Assembly: GCF_900700375.1 (NCBI RefSeq)
Contig: NC_041710.1
Location: 4,886,568 to 4,950,567, forward strand
Source: Denticeps clupeoides
Taxonomy: Eukaryota > Chordata > Actinopteri > Clupeiformes > Denticipitidae
DNA length: 64,000 bases
Direction of reading: 5' to 3'
The notes beneath the pieces were generated by a model, which worked only from the letters and a program-made list of their open reading frames with translations, had not been told where the DNA came from and did no database searches. A program made the position numbers and the translations under genes. Position 1 is the first letter of the stretch. Each line of letters begins with the position of its first letter. Of the stretch, positions 1-10,887 are shown in pieces.

Positions 1-32
1 ATATTTTTTATGATTATTATTTTTTGTAACAG

Positions 33-495
33 CATGCCCCGGAGTAGCGGAAACTGTGAAACACGTGGAAGCGACCAGGCAGACGTATAGCTGGGTGCTG
101 GGGATCCCGTCTCAAAGGCTCGGCATGAGCTTCCAGGAGGTGAGGGCCTGCATCACAGCAGCCATGTGAATCCAGAGTGGTCGCACACCGCACTGGAACA
201 GTGGTGTAAAAATGTTTCTTGGTGTTTGTTTCTGATATAATAACCAAATATCAACAACAACAACATTTATTTCTGAAAGTAGGAATAATGGGCAGCTTTA
301 ACTCTCTGTGGTATATTTCAGGTGCTGGTTGACCTCACTTCCAAGAACGAGAGGGGGCTCTACCAGGCGCGGGTCAGGGCCGCCGTGGGAGGGAGACCAT
401 TGACCTTTTACTGCCTGGTGGGGCTGGAGAACGAGTCGTTTTACCGCAGCATGCCTCGGATCATTGCGCTGGCGCTCGACGGCCTCAGGACGTAG
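33..495 (+). CDS. 3' end of an unrecognised gene (last two coding exons)
   Basis: Two exons are visible: 33-139, after an AG acceptor and ending CAGGAG before a gtgagg donor, and 322-495, after a ttcag acceptor and ending in TAG at 493-495. Exon 33-139 starts with the last two bases of a codon, and the two exons join in phase. The readable end is 92 residues; it begins CPGVAETVKHVEATRQTYSW and ends MPRIIALALDGLRT. It looks globular, with no membrane segment or low complexity. I do not recognise the family, and the N-terminal part lies outside the window. An AATAAA at 820-825 fits as its poly(A) signal. The next gene starts downstream on the same strand. That these are real exons is well supported by splice sites, open frame and phase; the function is unknown. 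Confidence 0.7.
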
Positions 496-819
496 GGGCA
501 GGCGGCGACGAGCTGTTTCTTCGTGCCTGAGTGGGACGTCAGGGCACAGGAACGGACACTCCATCACACAGAAGCACTAAGCATTGAAACCCTGATGTGC
601 TTCACCCCACCGGGACTGTGCCAGTTGCCGTGGAGACTGCCATAAAAGGCGTTTTTCCCGCCGTTCTGCAGTAATTTGTCTCCATATAGAATGTGTATGG
701 AGATGCTGTTCTGTGTATTTTAACACAGTGTACCTTTATCTTAAATTATTCGGTGGGTTTCTGTTGTTTTTTTTGCCTAATATTTATTTATAGAGAACGT
801 GAACAATTTGTATTTTTGT

Positions 820-825
820 AATAAA
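820..825 (+). terminator. poly(A) signal of the first gene
   Basis: AATAAA followed by overlapping copies (ataaataaataaac), about 325 bases after the stop codon at 493-495. Confidence 0.6.
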
Positions 826-1518
826 TAAATAAACAGCTATCATATTGAGCCTCTTGCGACCGGTCAGCTGCGGCGCCTGTTCGAAAGGATGGGAGTCATC
901 ACCGCATTCCCTCACGTGTCCGTCAGCACAACAGCTGCTTCTGTTAGGGAAGGAAATGCAGAAACTCTATGCCCCGCCTTCCTCATCCTCAGTACATTCC
1001 CGACCAAATCTTTCTCAGAATTTTGATGAAATGATGCCATGACGGATGGAGAAATAGAGACGTTTTTATTGCAGAATAAATTTTAAAAATGGAAGAATCG
1101 CTGGCGCTCTTGTCAGGAAATTGCTGCGATTTCGTGATGGTCTCCAAATGGTTTTGACACATCCATGAGCATGTGGCCAATTTCACACATAGCAACACAA
1201 AGGACTAATATAAAGCGGCATGTTGGGTATGGCGTCCCACAGGGCCCAAGCATCGGTCCAGCGCAGGAGGGAGCTCATCGCGTTTCCGTCGGTGTAACTA
1301 AGCTAAGGCTGCATCTCCTCCCCTGCGGCCCACTGAAGCCTGTTATAGACGGCGCTAGCAGACGGGCGGCGGGCAGGTGCCGGCGCAGGCTGACCACGGG
1401 GCACCATGTGCAGGCCGAGGGCTTTACGACTCGGAGTGGGAGTGGGAGCTGAAGGCCCGCTCGCTGTGTCGCATACCCTGCCCCCCCGGTGTGGCCGATT
1501 CGGTTATGTATGTTGTGA

Positions 1519-1524
1519 CAGCTG
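1519..1524 (+). promoter_or_regulatory. E-box (CAGCTG) upstream of the receptor gene
   Basis: CAGCTG lies about 180 bases before the receptor start codon. Muscle nicotinic receptor subunit genes are known to be driven by MyoD-family factors through E-boxes. Assigning that role here is inference, because a single hexamer is common by chance. Confidence 0.35.
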
Positions 1525-1702
1525 ACAATGCGGTGGCACGGGAGTAGCAGCCTTTGACCTAAAAATAAGCCCGTGTCTACAGAACAAAAAAAGCCCACCT
1601 CTTTCCCTGAAACATCTAGATCGCCCATCCCTCCCTTGCCATGCAGGAAAAGCCTTAACCCCTCGACTAGGTGTTAATAGAAGACACCCTGGATTTTACA
1701 GC

Positions 1703-2173
1703 ATGTGCCTTTGGACTCTTGTCTTCGTTTTCCACACCGGTAAGATAGGTCTTGCTGAAAAAGTGACAGGGTAACTACTTTTTTTTTTTTTTTTAAGTCT
1801 GTCCTCACCGACATCAGAGTAAATTCAAATGCAACATATAATGCAGCCTTTCGTAAATTCTCTATCTCATTAGACTTGCTGTTAATTACTCTTATTATTG
1901 TGGTTGTCATTTGCTCTGCAAATGTAACAGGGCGCGATAGTGTTGAAATCTATTTTCACTAAAAATGAGAGGCCACTGCCGTATAAAAGACAGCGGGGTA
2001 AGAAATAATAAAGAACATTTTTAATATCACAAAACAAGCAGATTGAAACTTGCCATTCAACTTAGAATTTACTACATTTACTACATTAATTCAATTTACT
2101 ACCTGCGTGTAAAAATGCAGATACTTTGGAAATGAATGGGAACTTATCCTTTTAAATCCTTTGCCTGCTTGAT

Positions 2174-2229
<56 letters not shown>

Positions 2230-2577
2230 TGTGTGTGTCGGCATTTGGCTGCCAGAGGTTAACTGAGGTCTGTCTGACAGCGGTCTGATGCAGATTCCAG
2301 AGGAAGTATTGTCTGTACGTTGTTAGACTGTCAGGGGTGGCCTAGCGGTTAAGCAAGCGTCCCCGTTATCAGAAGGTTGCCGGTTCAAATACCGAGTCAC
2401 TGAGGTGACACTGAGCAAAGCCCCGTCCCCTCACACTGCTCCCTTGTCATCTGTCATGGCTGCTCATCAAGGGTGGTGGTTAAAATCAGAGGATACATTT
2501 AAGTGTGTCACAGTGTGCTGTGCTGCAGTGCTTCACCATCACTTCACTTTTACCTTTTTAGTGGTAGTAAACAGGAG

Positions 2578-2616
<39 letters not shown>

Positions 2617-5600
2617 GCTGAACCAGGTGTGCTGTGCGCAAATCTTGAGGGAGCCCTGCACCAAGCCCTGATGAAGGGATACAACAAGAACATTAAACCC
2701 ATGGAGAACAATGGTGACATCACCAAGGTCAAACTCAAGATGACCCTTACGAACCTCATCTCACTGGTAGGTTTGTGTCTAGGCTCTCGTTTTTCTGCTC
2801 TGCGAATATAATTTACCAACTGTATTTGTTCACTGGCAGAATGAAAAGGAAGAGGCTCTCACCACCAGTGTCTGGATGGAAATGGTAAACCTAACACTGC
2901 ATACATACAGAGGTGGCGCCGGGGTCTGTAATACGTTCCCCTCAAACGCCCGGTGCTACCCCTGCTGCGGCACATTCACCCGCTGTCACTGTCACCTGAG
3001 TACTGCCACGGCCACCTAATCACCATCGCACCTGATCCCCATCTGATCACATGCCCATTTACACCACCATTTTTTAAAAATACTGAAGCTAGTTACTGAC
3101 GGGGTTAATATTATCCCTACAGATGTAATGGAAAATTTTCCATAATTCTTACAAATTTTTTACATTTCTACCTTTGGGCGGATTTAGATGATGTGCCCAG
3201 AAACACGTGGTACTCTGTGTAATTAAGCGTTTTAACGCAAAGGATGCATTACCTAAAATACTTTCCAGTCTCTGTCTTTATGTAAGGATTGTCACAGGTC
3301 AGTTTTTACATGCTTTAATATTACATGCTTTAATATTGTACGTACACGACCAGTCAACAGCTTGGACGCACCTACTCACTTATGGCTCTTGTATTTTTTA
3401 GATTATAAAACAAAACTGAACACACAGGACTATGAAATACCACACGTGAGCTTATGTAATAATAAAAAACAAGGCACAAAGATTTGCGTCTCTCCAAATC
3501 AGGGAGCTTTTGCTGTGATGGCAGCATTTTACGCTCTTGTCTTCTCTCCACCACCTTAAGTTGGACAACGGGGACGGTTTCCAACAGTCCTGAAGTTTTA
3601 TGCTGAACGCTTTCTTATCATTCACCCATGAGCATCTCATCAAGTGACTTTTGATGATGACATTAGTGAACAAAGCCACCATGAAGGTAAAAAGAGGCGA
3701 CTCTGATTCCTCAAACACCCTTCACTTTCTCCTGATACAACAGATACTGAATATGTTACTAAATATGGAATCTTCAAAATTGCTCCATCTTATTATAACC
3801 GTCAGAGAGTAGGTTTGTCCAAACCTTTGACTGGTAGTGTACAAATCTAAAATATAAAATGAGTAGCAAATGAAAATTTCTTGCATCTTTGTGAACTGAT
3901 TTGCTCAGCAATGGTGTGACTATCGTCTGAGGTGGGAAGGAAGGCCTCAGTTTGAGGCGTATGAAAACATCACCTGCTTGCGTCTCCCCTCCAAAACTAT
4001 ATGGCTTCCTGACGTCGTGCTGGAAAACAAGTGAGTTTAGGCCATTCTCAGTAAAAACATGGAACCCTTTTAAATTTTTTCATGCCTCACCCCTGCCATC
4101 TTTCACATGTGAACTATCTGACAGCGTGGACGGCCATTTTGAGGTGGCGTTGTACACAAACACCCTGATCAGCCCAAACGGCTGTGTATACTGGCTTCCA
4201 CCCGCCATTTACCGCAGTGCCTGCTCCATCATTGTTAACTTCTTTCCCTTCGACTGGCAGAACTGCACCATGGTGTTCAGGTAAAGATGTTCACACTTGC
4301 ACTTACAATTGTAGGCACGAGATCCTGTGATACAGTCTGTTTTCCTCTCTTCAGGTCCCAGACATACAGCGCCAATGAGATTGACCTGGTCCTCACCGAA
4401 GAATACAACCGAACTGTGGAGTGGATTGAAATTGATCCTGAGGCCTTCACAGGTAATAGGTCCCATGAGAAACGAGGGGCGCATCTGGAACAGTTCCTCT
4501 CCTCTTCAACCCTTTCAATCCAAATGTTTTTTCCCGCATCACAGAGAATGGTGAGTGGATCATAAAACACCGCCCTGCAAAAAAAGTCATCAATAAGCGC
4601 TACACCAAGGATGAGCTGGACTATCAGGAAGTGGTCTTCTTCCTGATCATCCAGAGGAAACCACTCTTCTACATCATCAACATCATTGTGCCCTGCGTGC
4701 TCTTCTCCTCCCTGGGACTACTGGTCTACTACCTGCCCGCTAAAGGTGCAGATACAGACCAATTCCAATCTGCACCAAACATCTCAGTCATCACCCAAGT
4801 GATAAACGCAGCAGTAGGAGCAACGGCCTCATTATCGGCTATATTCCGTGCATTGTTTGCCATCCCCAAAAACCGTATGGGCAGTGGTGGCCTAGCGGTT
4901 AAGGAATGTTGAACCCTGTGGCGGGCTGGTGCCCCCCCTGCGTCCAGCATCTTGGGGATGGGCCCCGGCAGCCACGAGTAACAGGGTCGTGGCTTACAAT
5001 CAGTAGTTACAGGGACAGTCCCCCTGGAGCAACTTAGGGTTAAGTGTAAGTGGGATTTGAACCCGGGCCTTCTGGTTCACAGGCGAGTGTGTTACCCACT
5101 AGGCTACTATCCGGCTAAGGATAGTGAGTGAGTTAGTGAGTGAGCGAGAATTTAAGCTGGTTTATGATTAAACACGTTAAGAAGTACACCGACGTTCACT
5201 TTGGATGCTTTGCCAAACTTCAGCGATTAAAGCAAGGACTGAGGATTTTGAGGAAATCGATTAAATCACATACAGTAAATTGGGGCAGTGGTGGCCTAGC
5301 GGTTAAGGAAGTGACCGGGTAATCAGGAGGCTCCCCACTGCTCACCAAGGGTGATGGTTAAAAGCAGAGGACACATTTCGTTGTGTCAGAGTGTGCTGTG
5401 CTGCAGTGTTTCACAATGACAATCGCTACACTCACTTAAAACCACTCACTTAAATCTGTTTAAAATATTTCAAATGTTTTCTTGAATTTTTATTTTTTTT
5501 TTATTAGCTGGAGGGCAGAAGTGTACCATGTCTATAGCGATCCTCCTGGCTCAGACGGTCTTCCTCTTCCTCATTGCCAAGAAGGTCCCGGAAACATCTC

Positions 5601-8318
5601 AGGCAGTGCCGCTTATTGGAAAGTGTGTTTCATTCAAATGAAGGGGTTTAAATTGCTGGATATTTCTGCTGCCAGTCGCTATGTTTCAAATTTCATCAAA
5701 CAATCGTAAAAACTGTTTTAACTGTTTTTTTCAGGTACCTCATGTTTGTGATGGTGGTCACAACCATCGTGGTGATGAATGCTGTGGTTGTGTTGAACGT
5801 TTCCTTGAGGACGCCCAGTACTCACATCATGACTGATAAAGTCAGAAAGGTAATAATAATAATAACTCAAAAAGGGACGTTTGTGAACAAACTTCGATTT
5901 TGGCTTGGAAAGCAGTGAAAGGTTAAAAGATGAGAGGGTGAAAATGTAGAGTGGAATCATTGTTAAATGATTGAAATGGTTGAAAATTGAGATTGTTTGG
6001 GATTTTATAGCATGTTACAGTTTTTCTCCGTTGGTTTGGCTCATTTCTTAAATCAGAAATGACATTCTTAAAACTATAAGATAATTTGGCAAAACAGTCT
6101 TGCAGTTCTGCAAAGCAATAGAGCTCACTAGCAAAAGTTCATATCTCTCCCTAAGCTGTTCACACATGCCTCAAAACTAGATTCTAGTGGCAGTATCACC
6201 ATCAAAGTTTCAAAGATCTTTCTCTATTGCTTTGGCTCATTTGTATTCACTTAGTGCTTTTGCCAAAATAATCCGGATGGTTCAGCACAACTCATACCTC
6301 TCCCAAAACAGTTTGTCAATATGTCAAAACTAAATTCCTTTTTCATGTAAATAGTCAGCGCCCCCAAAATGCATTGTCCCTTTGGCATTGTGCAAGCATT
6401 GCTAGTCAAAATGGCTGGATGTTTTGTGAAAGATGTCTAGCTAACAGAATACAATTATGTAAAAAACTGAAATGAAAAAAAGGATTTCACAGTAAGAAGG
6501 GCCGTAGTGGACAGGCACCTAAGGAAGTGGACCTGTTATCAGAAGGTTGGCGGACAACTGGACAACTGCCGAGGTGCCACTGAGCAAAGTACACACTGAT
6601 GGGGATGGATGGTTTACAGTAAATGCAGAGGACACATTTCACTGTGTGCACTGGATGTGACAACTGATTACTTTCAAGTAGCCTCCAAAGTTTTGAATTC
6701 ATCATGAATTCCTGAATTGTGATGAATTTATCAAATGTTCTAAGAAATTCATATATGGTGTTTATAGGACTATGTTCTTGACTAATTTTGACAATTGAAC
6801 AGACTATTCTGCATATGATGGTGGAAGGTGGGGCAGTGGTGGCCTAGCAGCTAAGGAAGCAGCCCCGTGATCAGAAGGTTGCCGGTTTGAATCCCGACCC
6901 GCCAAGGTTCCACTGAGCAAAGCACCATCCCCACACACTGCTCCCCGGGTGCCTGTCATTGTTGCCCACTACTCAAGGGTGATGGTTAAAAGCAGAAGAT
7001 ACATTTCATTGTGTCACCGTGTGCTGTGCTGCAGTGTTTCACTATGACAATCATTTCCCTTTTTCACTTCATATGATAACTTACACAATGAAATCATGCT
7101 GACATGTTTTGGAGAGAACAACAATTAGACTGAGAATGATCTAATCAGTTTAGATCAGCGAGACCTATTTATTTAGAAAATGTGCTAAATGTGGGCTCAT
7201 TGCTCATCAACTGTAGCCTACTTGTACATAACCAATTGTGTTTCAAGAAATGAGCCAAACCAATGGAGAAAAAAATGCTAACGGGGCATGGCCATGATGA
7301 GTCACGTGAAATTTAATAATGTTTGGCGCATGTCAAAAATTTAACATGTTAGCACGCTAACGTCAAATGAATGTGAAGTGATTGTGAAGCACAGCAAGCC
7401 ACCACTGCCCCATAAACCAGATTATCTGTCAGAAGTCGGATTCAAACCCACGCCTTCAGGAATAGACTGTGACCTGAATGCAGCACCTTAGACCACTCTG
7501 CCATCCTGATTTAACACATTTGTTGTCCCTGGGTGGGCTTGAACCACCAAGCTTTCAGTTGACAGCCAACCACGCTAACTGATTGCGTCACAGAGACAAT
7601 AAGACAATGCTAACAGGGCAGGGCCACGATGTGTCACGTGAAATTTGATTGTTTTGGACATGCTAAAAGATTAGCATGCTAACGTCAGCAATGCTAGTCT
7701 GGCGGGGCCATGACGAATTATGTAAAATTGGTTGAATATGTGAAATATGTTGTGGTGCGACTGTTCTTGCTCTGTAAAATGCATGGATATGAATGGGAGG
7801 ATGGAGGGATGAAAATGAAGAGTGGAGGATAGGGGGATTAGGGTAAAGAGGTTAAATGTGGTTAAATTGGGTCATTAGGTGAATAGGTAAAATATGTGGT
7901 GGTTGGAAGGTTGAAAATGTGACCATTGTTGCTCTGTAAAATGAGTTGGCTTTAATGGTGGAATGGACGGATGAAAATGAGGAGTGGGGGATGGGTGGAA
8001 GGAAGTTGAATGTAGTTGAATTGGTTACATTGGTTGAATGGGTGAAATGTGTGGTGGTTGGAAGGCTGAAAGATAAGATAAAATAAGATAAGATAAGATA
8101 AGATAAGATAAGATAAGATAAGATAAGATCAACCTTTATTAGTCCCACAAGTGGGAAATTGCAATTGTGATGGCAGAAAGTGGATAGAAGCAGAAGGTAA
8201 TAGCAGCAAAAAACAGAGGTAATAGCAGCACAAAAATAAGATAAATATGTATCTGTATATATCTTCAAATTTACAATTTAAACAATTTACAATTTAACAA
8301 AATGTACCAAAGTGTGTT

Positions 8319-8366
<48 letters not shown>

Positions 8367-10278
8367 CAACTGTGAGGTCTTTGTTATAGAGTCTGACAGC
8401 GGTTGGAAGAAAAGACCTTCTGAACCTCTCCTTCCCACATCGTGGGTGCAGTAGCCTGCCACTGATGGAGCTGCTCAGTGCTGTCAGAGTTTCCTGCATG
8501 GGGTGGGAGATGTTGTCCAACAGGGATGACAGCTTAGCCACCATTCTCCTGTCACTCACCACCTCCACTGGGTCCAGAGGGCATCCTAGAACAGAGCTGG
8601 CCTTCCAGATCAGCCAGTTCAGCCTCTTCCTGTCCCCAGCGGAGATGCTGCTGCCCCAGCAGACCACACCGTGAAAGATGGCTGATGCCACTACAGAGTC
8701 CTAAAAAGTCTTTAGGAGTGGCCCCTGTACTCCAAAAGACCTGAGCCTCCGCAGCAGGTACAGCCTGCTCTGCCCTTTTTTATAAAGTGCATTAGTGTTA
8801 TGAGTCCAGTCCAGTTTATTGTTCAGGTGAACACCAAGGTACTTTTAGCTCTCCACAGCCTCAATGGCCATACCCTGGATTTTCAGTGGTTGCAGTGGAG
8901 GATGTTTGTGCCTGCGGAAGTCTACCACCAGCTCTATGGTTTTTCCAGTGTTGATCTGCTGACACCAGTCCACAAAGTCCCTTGTCAGTTCTATGTACTC
9001 CCTGTCGTCCCCATCAGTGATTGCAGAGTCATCAGAGAACTTCTGCAGGAAGCAGTTGGTGGAGTTGTGTGAGAAGTCTGCAGTGTAGATTGTGAAGAGG
9101 AATGGCGCCAGAACCGTTCCCTGCGGGGCCCCCATACTGCAGACAACAGCCTTAAGTTCTCACATACTGTGGTCGGTTAGTGAGGTAGTCCATGATCCAT
9201 GTGGCTAGGTGAAGGTCCAGCTTGTCCCTCAGGATTGTGAGTAAGATGGTGTTGAAAGCACTGGAGAAATCAAAGAACATGATTTCTCACAGTGCTCCTA
9301 GCGGTCTCTAGGTGAGAGAGGTAACGATGTAGGAGGTGGATGATGGCATCATCCACTCCAATGCCAGGCTGGTAAGCAAACTGAAGCGGGTCCAGTGATG
9401 AGCTCACCATAGGCTGAAGCTGGGCCGCTCCAGGGTCTTCATCAGGTGGGATGTCAGAGCCACCGGCCTGTAGCTGTTGAGGTCCTTGGGATGTGGAGTC
9501 TTTGGCACTGGTAGTCTTTGGAAAGTGTGGCCACCAGTGCTCTGTAAAATGCATGGGTGGGAATGGGAGGATGGAGGGATGAAAGAAGGAGTGGAAGATA
9601 GTGAGATGAGTAGAGAAAGTTTAAATGTGGTTACATTGGTTGAATGGGTGAAATGTGTGGTTGTTGGAAGGCTGAAAGTGTGACTTGTTTATGTTGTAAA
9701 ATGCATGGGAGTGAATGGGAGGATGGAGTGAAAGAGAAAATTAAGTTGACCAACGATGAAGAGAAGTTTTATGTCAATATGTTGCATCATGAAGCACTGG
9801 GGATGGGTCATGGAGATTCAGTGCCTAGTGTGTAAGACACTCGCCTATGAACCAGAAGACCCAGGTTCAAATGCCACTACCATTGTGTCCCTTGAGCAAG
9901 ACACTTAACCAGAAGTTGCTCCAGGGGGGACTGTCCCTGTCACTACTGATTGTAAGTTGCTCTGGATAAGGGCGTCTGGTAAATGCTGTAAATGTAAATG
10001 TAGGCGTCATTAGTGCCTCAAGGTGGTTCCCTTATCATTTAACTCTCCAGGTTTTACTCAACATCCTCCCTCGTCTACTGAGGATGCAGATGCAGCCATG
10101 GACACCAAAAGAATGCAGTAGCAATGGAGGCCATTTCCCCCGACGGCGCCGCAGCTCTCTGGGCCTCATTGCCAAGGCGGATGAATACATGCTGAAAACG
10201 GCGCGATCAGAACTTATGTTTAGCAAACTTCGAGAGAGAGATGGCCTAATGATGAAAGCTCTGCAGAAGATCCGTGAG

Positions 10279-10312
<34 letters not shown>

Positions 10313-10356
10313 ACATCCCTCAAAATACACACACTATATATATATATATATATATA

Positions 10357-10390
<34 letters not shown>

Positions 10391-10843
10391 TTTGAGGGAT
10401 GTTAGAATGTATGGTTATTGCCTCAGACACTTTCCCACACTTGTCTCTGTAAAAGTTGTAACTATTAAACTGTAGTCTTGGCATTCAAAACCATAATCCC
10501 ATGAATATTTGACATCTGAAAAAAAATCTTTTTTTTTTATAAGTAACCTCAAAGCAGATATTTATAATATAACATATTTTTAACGAATATACACGTGTCA
10601 TAGACCACAGGACCAATTTACAGGCACAGTAACTATTTTAGCCAATTGTTTGAGAGCTTTGTCCAATATTTACTACTCTCTGACATTTGACCCCTAGAAA
10701 ACGGGCTGGATGGGGGTACGGTGAAGGATGTGGGGGTCAGTCTGGCTCAGGCTGCTCCAGAGGTGCAGCAATGTGTGGCCTCCTGTAAACACATTACAGA
10801 GAGCGCTAGGCAACAAAACGACTTCCAGACTGTGAGTGACTCA

Positions 10844-10887
<44 letters not shown>

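Larger units (their letters stand above)
496..1702. other. 3' UTR of the first gene and upstream region of the receptor gene
   Basis: Holds the 3' UTR up to the poly(A) signal near 820, then an intergenic stretch. At about 1,213-1,262 a short open piece reads GYGVPQGPSIGP, which resembles the reverse transcriptase block of LINEs and may be a tiny LINE relic. A GC-rich patch lies at 1,310-1,500. No further gene is seen. Confidence 0.5.
5850..10050. other. receptor intron 9, repeat-rich
   Basis: 4.2-kb intron between receptor exons 9 and 10. It contains SINEs of both families, two tRNA pseudogenes, a duplicated AT-rich repeat, a roughly 160-bp minisatellite, a truncated LINE and a (GT)n tract. 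No open frame within it looks like host coding sequence. Confidence 0.85.

Noticed and set aside
1165-1452. Open frame with GYGVPQGPSIGP, resembling a reverse transcriptase motif.
   Set aside because: Only about a dozen residues match and the rest shows no similarity. At most a tiny relic, so not listed as a LINE.
2405-2671. Open frames starting inside the SINE and running into receptor exon 2.
   Set aside because: The exon 1 signal peptide at 1703-1739 joins exon 2 in phase and gives the expected 517-residue protein, so these alternative starts are not needed.
4746-4912. Open frame continuing past receptor exon 7 into the intron ([14 protein letters not shown] onward).
   Set aside because: A proper GT donor follows the codon for PAK, exon 8 resumes exactly with AGGQKCT as in all family members, and the extra residues match nothing in the family. 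Taken as chance.
7427-7510. tRNA-Leu as a functional gene.
   Set aside because: Acceptor, anticodon-stem and T-stem mismatches make correct folding unlikely, so it is called a pseudogene.
8100-8130. Short-period repeat array (agata)n considered as a CRISPR-like or satellite array.
   Set aside because: It is the 3' tail of the adjacent LINE. No spacers, and the genome is a vertebrate's.
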